From: Burkholderia lata
Lineage (GTDB): Bacteria; Pseudomonadota; Gammaproteobacteria; Burkholderiales; Burkholderiaceae
Assembly (NCBI RefSeq): GCF_000012945.1
Contig: NC_007510.1
Span: 2,976,001 to 3,040,000, forward strand
Length of the DNA stretch: 64,000 nt
Direction: 5' to 3'
Shown piece by piece: positions 57,985 to 64,000 of the stretch. A program made the position numbers and the translations under genes. The notes under the pieces are model-generated. The model did not search any database, had not been told where the DNA came from, and saw nothing but the letters and a program-made list of their open reading frames with translations. Numbering within the stretch: position 1 is the stretch's first letter; the number at the start of each line of letters is the position of its first letter.

Positions 57985-59436
57985 TCAGAACGGATAGTGG
58001 CGCGGTGCCGTCTGCACCGTGATCCAGCGCAGGTCCGTGAACGCCGCGATGCCGGCCTTGCCGCCGAAGTGGCCGAAGCCGCTGTCCTTCACGCCGCCGA
58101 ACGGCATCTGCGCCTCGTCGTGCACGGTCGGACCGTTCACGTGGCAGATGCCCGATTCGATGCGCGCCGCGACGCGCATCGCTCGCGCGACGTCGCGGCT
58201 GAACACGGCCGACGACAGCCCGAACGCGTTGTCGTTCGCGCAGCGGATCGCGGCCTCCTCGCCGTCGACACGCACGATGCCCTTCACCGGGCCGAACGAC
58301 TCCTCGGCATAGATGCGCATCGCGGGCGTCACGTGGTCGAGCAGCGTGGCCGGGAACAGCGTGCTGTCGGCCTTGCCGCCGCACACGAGCGTCGCGCCAT
58401 GCGCGAGCGCATCGTCGATCAGCGCATTGCAGCGCTCGACGGCCTTCATGTCGATCAGCGAACCGAGTACGACGGGCCCGTTGCGCGGATCGCCGAGCGG
58501 CAGCGACGCGGCCTTGTCGGCGAGCTTCGCGACGAACGCATCGGCGATCGACGCGTCGACGACGATGCGCTCGGTCGACATGCAGATCTGCCCGGAATTC
58601 GCGAACGCGCCGAACGCGGCTGCCGCGACCGCGGCATCGAGATCGGCATCGTCGAGCACGACGAACGGCGCCTTGCCGCCGAGTTCCAGCACCGATGGTT
58701 TCAGATGGCGCGCGCACGCTTCGGCGACGATCCAGCCGACGCGCGTCGAGCCGGTGAAATTCACGCGGCGCACGGCCGGATGCGCGATCAACGCATCGAC
58801 GATGGCACCCGCGTCCTCGGGCGCGTTCGTCACGAAATTGACGACACCCGGCGGCAGCCCGGCTTCCTGCAGCGCCTCGACGATCAGCCCGTGCGTGACG
58901 GGACACAGCTCCGAACCCTTCAGCACGACCGTGTTGCCGCACGCAAGCGGCAGCGCGAGCGCGCGCGTCGCGAGGATCACCGGCGCATTCCACGGTGCGA
59001 TGCCGAGCACGACGCCGGCCGGTTGCCGCACGCCCATCGCGAGCGACCCCGGCACGTCGGACGGAATCAGCTCGCCGCCGACCTGCGTGGTCAGCGACGC
59101 AGCCTCGACGAGCCCGCTCGCGGCAAGATGCACGTTGAAGCCGGCCCACAGCGCGGACGCGCCCGTCTCGGCCGCCATCGCGGCGACGAACTGGTCGTGC
59201 TTCGCTTCGAGCGCGGCGGCCGCCTTCAGCAGCAACGCGCGGCGCGCGCCGGGGCCGAGCGCGGCCCAGTCGGGAAACGCGCGGGCGGCCGCGTCGGCCG
59301 CTGCGCGCGCATCGTCGACGGTGCCCGCGGGCGCTTCGGACGCGACTTCGCCATCGAGCGGGTTGCGGCGCACGAAGGTCGCGCCGCTGGATGAGTGACG
59401 GCGTTCGCCGCCGATCAGCATCGATACGGTTTGCAT
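57985..59436 (-). CDS. aldehyde dehydrogenase, probable benzaldehyde dehydrogenase
   Basis: A 483-residue NAD(P)-dependent enzyme. It shows GIAPWNAPVILATRALALPLACGNTVVLKGSE, the catalytic Glu in SVLELGGKAPFVVLDDADLDAAV, the nucleophile Cys in FANSGQICMSTERI, EESFGPV and GGVKDSGFGHFGGKAGI. The vanillin/salicylaldehyde/benzaldehyde group shares this pattern. It lies 38 nt after benzoylformate decarboxylase, whose product is benzaldehyde, so oxidation to benzoate is the likely role. GGAGA precedes ATG 59436. Confidence 0.9.
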   Translation of the reverse strand: MQTVSMLIGGERRHSSSGATFVRRNPLDGEVASEAPAGTVDDARAAADAAARAFPDWAALGPGARRALLLKAAAALEAKHDQFVAAMAAETGASALWAGFNVHLAASGLVEAASLTTQVGGELIPSDVPGSLAMGVRQPAGVVLGIAPWNAPVILATRALALPLACGNTVVLKGSELCPVTHGLIVEALQEAGLPPGVVNFVTNAPEDAGAIVDALIAHPAVRRVNFTGSTRVGWIVAEACARHLKPSVLELGGKAPFVVLDDADLDAAVAAAAFGAFANSGQICMSTERIVVDASIADAFVAKLADKAASLPLGDPRNGPVVLGSLIDMKAVERCNALIDDALAHGATLVCGGKADSTLFPATLLDHVTPAMRIYAEESFGPVKGIVRVDGEEAAIRCANDNAFGLSSAVFSRDVARAMRVAARIESGICHVNGPTVHDEAQMPFGGVKDSGFGHFGGKAGIAAFTDLRWITVQTAPRHYPF

Positions 59437-59474
59437 GGAATCTCCGGAAGGACGCGCATTGCGCATCACATCAT

Positions 59475-61082
59475 TCAGGCAATCTCGACTTCAACGACGA
59501 CCGGCGTTGCAGCGCGCAGCGCCTCGGTCAGCGTGTCGCGCAGGTGTGCGGCATCGGTCACGCGCACGCCTCGGCAGCCCATCCCTTGCGCGAGCGCGAC
59601 GAAATCCAGGTTCGGCAGATCGGTGCCTTGCACGGGATCGTCCGGGCCGAAGCCGAACACCGGCGCGAAATCCTGCAGCGCCGCGTAGCGACGATTGTTC
59701 AGGATCACGAACGTGATCGGCAACTTCAGTTGCGCGGCGCTCCACAAGGCCTGGATCGAATACAGGCTCGACCCGTCGCCGATCAGCCCGATCACGCGCC
59801 GGCCCGGGTGCGCGAGCGCGACGCCGACGGCGGCCGGCATCCCGTAGCCGAGCCCGCCGCTGTCCATCGTGTAGAACGTGCCGCTATGCGTGAACGGCAG
59901 GTGTTCCTGCATCACGGCCCGTGCGCTCGGCGCTTCTTCGACGACGATGTCATGCGCGTCGCGCACGTCGGCGAGCGTCTGCAGCGCGAACGCGACCGAC
60001 ATACGTTCGCCGGCGGCCGGCGGTTCGACACGCGCGCGCGGCGGCCGCGGCGCGGGCATCGGCCGCTCGGGCGGCGCCGGGCGCGCGAGCAGGTCGCGCG
60101 CGGCGAGCCGCAGGTTGCCGACGACCGCATCGCCCGACGGCGTCCACGCGGCGATGCCCGGATCGTCGACGAGCTGCACGAGCGTCGCGCCCGGCGGCAC
60201 GTGCGGGCCGAAGCCCTCGATGTGATAGGTGAACGCGGGCGCGCCGAACGCAAACACGAGGTCGTGCCCGTCGAGCCGCGCGACGATCTTCTCGCGGATC
60301 GCGGGCAGGAAGCCGGCGAACAGCGGATGGTCCTCGGGGAAACTGCAGCGCCCAGACATCGGCGCGACGTACACGCGCGCACGGTGCCGCTCTGCGAGCC
60401 GCACGACGTCGTCCCACGCACCGGCGCGATCGACGGCCGCGCCGACCACGAACGCCGGACGCCGCGCGGCGTCGAGCGTGTCGCCGAGCCGCGCGAGCGC
60501 GTCCGGGTCGGGCCGCACGACGCTGCTGACGTCGCGGCGCGGCAGCAGTTCGGCCGGCTGATCCCAGTCGTCGACCGGGATCGACACGAACACCGGCCCA
60601 CGCGGTTCCTGCATCGCGATGCGGTATGCACGCGCGATCGCGGCCGGCACATCCTGCGCGCGCGCAGGCTCGATGCTCCATTTCACGTACGGCTTCGGCA
60701 GCTCGGCGGCCTGCGTCGCGCCGAGGAACGGGTCGAACGGCAGGATCGCGCGCGCCTGCTGGCCCGCGGTGACGATCAGCGGTGTGCGGTTCTTGAAGGC
60801 GGTGAAAAGATTGCCCATCGCGTTACCGACGCCTGCCGCCGAATGCAGGTTGACGACCGCCGCGTTGCCGGTGGCCTGCGCGTGGCCGTCGGCCATGCCG
60901 ACCACGACGGCTTCATGCAAGCCGAGCACGTAGCGGAAATCGTCCGGGAAGTCGCGGAACATCGGCAGCTCGGTCGAGCCGGGATTGCCGAACACGCGGT
61001 CGATGCCGAACTGGCGAAGCAGGTCGATCACCGCATCGCGAACGGTGATCGGTGCGGCGGAAGGGGGCTGGTAGCCGGACAT
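59475..61082 (-). CDS. mdlC: benzoylformate decarboxylase
   Basis: A 535-residue thiamine-diphosphate enzyme that decarboxylates benzoylformate (phenylglyoxylate) to benzaldehyde. The ThDP-activating Glu is in LGLHEAVVVG (Glu57). His80 in VVNLHSAAGVGNAMG and His near 291 in TYHIEGFGPHVPPGA match the two catalytic histidines of Pseudomonas putida MdlC, and Ser36 in FGNPGSTELPMF the active-site serine. The ThDP/Mg motif is GLIGDGSSLYSIQALWSAAQLKLPITFVILNN. ATG 61082 gives normal length; GAGGAG lies upstream. The gene is divergent from a LysR regulator. Confidence 0.92.
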   Translation of the reverse strand: MSGYQPPSAAPITVRDAVIDLLRQFGIDRVFGNPGSTELPMFRDFPDDFRYVLGLHEAVVVGMADGHAQATGNAAVVNLHSAAGVGNAMGNLFTAFKNRTPLIVTAGQQARAILPFDPFLGATQAAELPKPYVKWSIEPARAQDVPAAIARAYRIAMQEPRGPVFVSIPVDDWDQPAELLPRRDVSSVVRPDPDALARLGDTLDAARRPAFVVGAAVDRAGAWDDVVRLAERHRARVYVAPMSGRCSFPEDHPLFAGFLPAIREKIVARLDGHDLVFAFGAPAFTYHIEGFGPHVPPGATLVQLVDDPGIAAWTPSGDAVVGNLRLAARDLLARPAPPERPMPAPRPPRARVEPPAAGERMSVAFALQTLADVRDAHDIVVEEAPSARAVMQEHLPFTHSGTFYTMDSGGLGYGMPAAVGVALAHPGRRVIGLIGDGSSLYSIQALWSAAQLKLPITFVILNNRRYAALQDFAPVFGFGPDDPVQGTDLPNLDFVALAQGMGCRGVRVTDAAHLRDTLTEALRAATPVVVEVEIA

Positions 61083-61114
61083 GCTTGGCGCTCCTCGGTG
61101 GCTTGGCGGTTTCC

Positions 61115-61149
61115 ACAGTATCGAAGCGCAAGCCATTCACCGATACTGT
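61115..61149. promoter_or_regulatory. inverted repeat in the mdlC/LysR divergent promoter
   Basis: ACAGTATCG (61115-61123) and CGATACTGT (61141-61149) form a perfect 9-bp inverted repeat with 17 nt between arms, inside the 97-nt space between the two start codons. It is the most likely LysR-type operator. Confidence 0.65.
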
Positions 61150-61179
61150 ATTTTTTGCGAAAAGCCATACCGTTCCGAC

Positions 61180-62091
61180 ATGACTTTCGATCTCCGACAA
61201 TTGCGCGCCTTCACGACGATCGTCGCGTGCGGCAGCCTCGGCCGCGCGGCCGACGCGCTGCATGTGACGCAGCCGGCGCTGAGCCGGATCCTGAAGCGGC
61301 TCGAGGAACAGGTCGGTGCGCCCTTGTTCGAGCGCCACTCGAAGGGCGTGCAGCTCACCGCGTTCGGCGACGCGTTGCTGCCGCATGCGACGCTGCTGCA
61401 GCACGAGGCCGAGCACGCGCGTGAGGAGCTCGACGCGATGCGCGGGTTCGCGAAGGGCACGATCAAGGTCGGCACGGTGGGCAGCATCGCGAGCCTCGTG
61501 CTGCCGGTCGCGGTGGGCCGCGTGCTCGACCGCTGGCCGAACCTGCGCGTCGAGATCATCGAAGGCGTGTGGGACCGGCTCGCGGAAGGGCTGAACAAGC
61601 ACGAGATCGATCTCGCGCTGTCCGCGCACGGGCCCGACACAGATGAAATCGTCGCGATTCCCGAGTGCCGCTGGGAAGATCGCAGCCATATCGTTGCGGC
61701 GCCGCACCATCCGCTGCGCGCGCTCGGCCGCGCGCCGACGCTCGCCGATACGCTGCACGCGCGCTGGGCGATTCCGCCGCGCGGCACTGCGCCGTTCGAC
61801 CACATGCGCGCGACCTTCGACGCGCACGGGCTCGCGCTGCCCGACATTGCGGTCGAGACGCGCTCCGTCACCACGCTGAAGAGCCTCGTCGCGCATGCCG
61901 GCTTCCTGAGCTGGATGGCCGAGCCGATGTACGGCGCCGAGCAGCGCGCCGGCACGATCGACACACTGCCGGTGCGCGAGGTCGTCGCGGTGCGCACGCT
62001 CACCGCGTTCCGGCGCCGCCACGGCATCCTGCCGGGACCGGCCGGCAAGCTGCTCGAGGAACTCGTCGCGTTGACGCGCGAAGGACGCTGA
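61180..62091 (+). CDS. LysR-family regulator of the benzoylformate cluster
   Basis: A 303-residue LysR-type regulator. The winged helix-turn-helix is FDLRQLRAFTTIVACGSLGRAADALHVTQPALSRILKRLEEQVGAPLFER. The effector domain starts about residue 90 (GTIKVGTVGSIASLVLPVAVGRVLDRWPNLRVEIIEG). It is divergent from mdlC across 97 nt with a clear inverted repeat. Control of the mdlC cluster in response to mandelate or benzoylformate is inferred from this layout. Confidence 0.92.
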   Translation: MTFDLRQLRAFTTIVACGSLGRAADALHVTQPALSRILKRLEEQVGAPLFERHSKGVQLTAFGDALLPHATLLQHEAEHAREELDAMRGFAKGTIKVGTVGSIASLVLPVAVGRVLDRWPNLRVEIIEGVWDRLAEGLNKHEIDLALSAHGPDTDEIVAIPECRWEDRSHIVAAPHHPLRALGRAPTLADTLHARWAIPPRGTAPFDHMRATFDAHGLALPDIAVETRSVTTLKSLVAHAGFLSWMAEPMYGAEQRAGTIDTLPVREVVAVRTLTAFRRRHGILPGPAGKLLEELVALTREGR

Positions 62092-62199
62092 CGGCGCCTT
62101 TCGCACCGGCCGCCCGTTCGCGCCCTCCCCGTCCTGCCCGCACGCGCCGCCGCAGCGCACCATTGAAATGCCGTTTCCCCGCCTTGACTTTCGCTCGCC

Positions 62200-62244
62200 C
62201 GAATACGATCATTCGCTCACACAAAGAGCAAATGATCGTATTCG
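62200..62244. promoter_or_regulatory. 19-bp near-perfect inverted repeat upstream of the polyol dehydrogenase
   Basis: CGAATACGATCATTCGCTC (62200-62218) and GAGCAAATGATCGTATTCG (62226-62244) are inverted with one mismatch and a 7-nt loop, 34 nt before the ATG. It may be an operator for a sugar-type repressor encoded outside the window, or an mRNA hairpin. Confidence 0.7.
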
Positions 62245-62277
62245 ACAGGACAGTCAGGCACGAACAGGAGACCCCGG

Positions 62278-63672
62278 ATGAGCGCATCGCCCTCCGCCCG
62301 CACGCCCGTGCTGCTGCACATCGGCGCGGGCTCGTTTCACCGCGCGCACCAAGCGTGGTATCTGCATCGCGTGAACGCGGCCGTCCCGGCCGACGAGCGC
62401 TGGTCGCTGACCGTCGGCAACATCCGCGACGACATGCACGCGACGATGGACGCGCTCGCCGCGCAGCACGGCGCCTACACGCTCGAAACCGTCACGCCGC
62501 AAGGCGAGCGCGCGTACGAGACGATCCGCGCGATCACGCGCGTGCTGCCGTGGTCGATCGACCTCGCCGCGCTGATCGATGCCGGCGCCGATCCGGACTG
62601 CCGGATCGTGTCGTTCACCGTCACGGAAGGCGGCTACTACCTCGACGAACACAACCGGCTCGACCTCGCGAACGCCGATCTCGCGGCCGACCTGCAGGGC
62701 GCGCGCACGACGCTGTACGGCGCGCTCGCGGCGCTGCTCGCCGAACGCGTGACCCGCGGCGCGGGCCCGCTCACGCTGCAGAGCTGCGACAACCTGCGCA
62801 ACAACGGCGCGCGCTTTCGTGCGGGAATGCGTGAATTCCTCGAACGGCGCGGACAGGCCGACCTGCTCGCATGGTTCGATGCGAACGTTGCGACACCCAG
62901 CGCGATGGTCGACCGCATCACGCCGCGCCCGACCGCCGACGTGCGCGAGCGCGTGCTGGCGGCCACCGGCGTCGACGACGCGTGCCCGGTAATGGGCGAA
63001 TCGTTCATCCAGTGGGTGATCGAAGACCGCTTTGCGGCCGGCCGGCCGCGCTGGGAGCTGGCCGGCGCCGAACTCGTCGACGACGTGCACCCGTACGAGG
63101 AAGCGAAGATCCGCATCCTCAACGCGACGCACAGCTGCATCGCGTGGGCCGGCACGCTCGCGGGCCACACGTATATCCACGAAGGCACGCACGACGCGGC
63201 GATCCGCCGCTTCGCGCACGACTACGTGACGCAGGACGTGATCCCCTGCCTCACGCCGAGCCCGCTCGATCTCGCGCGCTACCGCGACGTCGTGCTCGAA
63301 CGCTTCGGCAACCCGTACGTGCTGGACACGAACCAGCGCGTCGCGGCCGACGGCTTCTCGAAGATCCCCGGCTTCATCGCGCCGACGCTCGCCGAATCGT
63401 TCGCACGCGGCGCATCGCCGATCGCGACCGCCGTGCTGCCCGCGCTGTTCCTGCGCTTTCTCGAACGCTGGGCGCGCGGCGCGCTGCCGTATGCGTACCA
63501 GGACGGCGTGATGGACGAAAGCGCTGCACGGGCGATCGTCGGCGCCACCGACCCCGTCGTCGCGCTGTGCGCGAACCGGCAGCTGTGGGGCTCGCTCGCC
63601 GGCAACGCGGCGCTGTTCGAGGCCATCCGCGGCGGACTCTGGCGCGTCGACGCATGGCTCGCGGCACGCTGA
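62278..63672 (+). CDS. mannitol dehydrogenase-family protein, probable D-arabinitol 4-dehydrogenase
   Basis: A 464-residue zinc-independent polyol dehydrogenase. It shows VLLHIGAGSFHRAHQAWYLHRVN, VSFTVTEGGYYLDEHNRLD, LTLQSCDNLRNNGARFRAGMREF, the substrate block VDRITPRPT, VMGESFIQWVIEDRF and the catalytic Lys in HPYEEAKIRILNATHS. The neighbour xylulokinase fits oxidation of D-arabinitol to D-xylulose, as with DalD; mannitol or sorbitol remain possible. AGGAG precedes the ATG. It is the first visible gene of a polyol operon. Confidence 0.88.
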   Translation: MSASPSARTPVLLHIGAGSFHRAHQAWYLHRVNAAVPADERWSLTVGNIRDDMHATMDALAAQHGAYTLETVTPQGERAYETIRAITRVLPWSIDLAALIDAGADPDCRIVSFTVTEGGYYLDEHNRLDLANADLAADLQGARTTLYGALAALLAERVTRGAGPLTLQSCDNLRNNGARFRAGMREFLERRGQADLLAWFDANVATPSAMVDRITPRPTADVRERVLAATGVDDACPVMGESFIQWVIEDRFAAGRPRWELAGAELVDDVHPYEEAKIRILNATHSCIAWAGTLAGHTYIHEGTHDAAIRRFAHDYVTQDVIPCLTPSPLDLARYRDVVLERFGNPYVLDTNQRVAADGFSKIPGFIAPTLAESFARGASPIATAVLPALFLRFLERWARGALPYAYQDGVMDESAARAIVGATDPVVALCANRQLWGSLAGNAALFEAIRGGLWRVDAWLAAR

Positions 63673-63756
63673 CGCGCATCCGGGCGAACCTGCCTTGGCA
63701 CGGGCGCGGCCGCGCGGCTAAAGTAGCGACTCCCCACTGACGGAACGGATCGCTCA

Positions 63757-64000
63757 TGTATCTCGGCATCGACCTCGGCACCTCGGAAGTGAAGGTGCTG
63801 CTGCTCGCCCCGGACGGCACGGTCGTCGGCACCGCCGGCTCGCCGTTCAGCGTGTCGCGGCCGCACCCGCGCTGGGCCGAGCAGCATCCGGACGACTGGT
63901 GGCAAGGCACGCTCGCCGCGCTCGCGACCCTGCGCGAGCGGCACCGCGAGGCGTTCGCGGCCGTGCGCGGCATCGGCCTGTCGGGCCAGATGCACGGCGC
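63757..64000 (+). CDS. xylB: xylulokinase, N-terminal part (cut by window end)
   Basis: The first 81 residues of a FGGY-family sugar kinase: MYLGIDLGTSEVKVLLLAPDG (ATP phosphate motif), then RWAEQHPDDWWQGTLAAL and GIGLSGQMHGA, the segment typical of xylulokinases. It would phosphorylate D-xylulose to the 5-phosphate. It lies 84 nt after the polyol dehydrogenase, in the same transcript. The remainder is outside the window. Confidence 0.9.

Overview
The window is a high-GC stretch of a Burkholderia chromosome, most likely Burkholderia cepacia complex chromosome 1. This rests on codon and base composition, on -10 boxes of the TACAAT/TAAAAT type just upstream of genes, and on gene groupings typical of the genus (sodB-xseA-lpxK-kdsB-adk, rpsT-DUF3579-argF, queG-ogt-xerD, kynB-kynU-kynA). 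I see no rRNA, tRNA, prophage, insertion sequence or CRISPR array. Most genes are core or long-resident chromosomal genes.

Layout. 1-4.4 kb: RluE pseudouridine synthase, a small exported Ala/Lys/His-rich protein, a DUF192 protein and a second-copy elongation factor G. 4.4-7.5 kb: a NiCoT nickel/cobalt transporter followed by an exported Gly/His/Asp-rich repeat protein. 7.5-19 kb: accessory metabolism and regulation (aldo/keto reductase, GntR regulator, CoA transferase, DUF2917, DHA2 efflux pump, degenerate EAL protein, methyltransferase, ketopantoate-reductase-like enzyme, DUF962, Crp/Fnr regulator, chromate transporter). 19-25 kb: sodB, xseA, lpxK, Trm112-like, kdsB, adk. 25-34 kb: SDR dehydrogenase behind a 50-bp tandem repeat, SirB1-like, murJ, rpsT, DUF3579, argF, murB, yajQ, plsY, ybaK. 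34-48.4 kb: acyl-CoA synthetase, xerD, ogt, queG, tsaE, amiC, EamA transporter, pirin, CnoX-like thioredoxin, tcdA, pdxH, cfa, DUF72, msrA. 48.4-51.8 kb: methanethiol-oxidase-type selenium-binding protein coupled to a membrane protein, then a flavin reductase. 51.8-55.3 kb: tryptophan-to-anthranilate kynurenine pathway with its Lrp-type regulator. 55.3-62.1 kb: a probable mandelate/benzoylformate catabolic cluster (MFS transporter, ketopantoate-reductase-family enzyme, benzaldehyde dehydrogenase, benzoylformate decarboxylase, divergent LysR regulator). 62.1-64 kb: start of a polyol operon (arabinitol/mannitol-type dehydrogenase, xylulokinase cut by the window end), preceded by a 19-bp near-perfect inverted repeat.

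Points most worth following: (1) the ketopantoate-reductase homologue inside the benzoylformate cluster, a candidate D-mandelate dehydrogenase; (2) a set of start sites with TAAAAT exactly 6 nt before ATG and no Shine-Dalgarno, predicting leaderless mRNAs, including a shared symmetric -10 between queG and tsaE; (3) three short leader ORFs joined to the next gene by ATGA overlaps (lpxK, flavin reductase, MFS transporter); (4) the His/Asp-rich repeat protein beside a nickel transporter; (5) three strong operator-like palindromes (156-171, 61115-61149, 62200-62244). All functional calls come from reading the sequence; no search was run.
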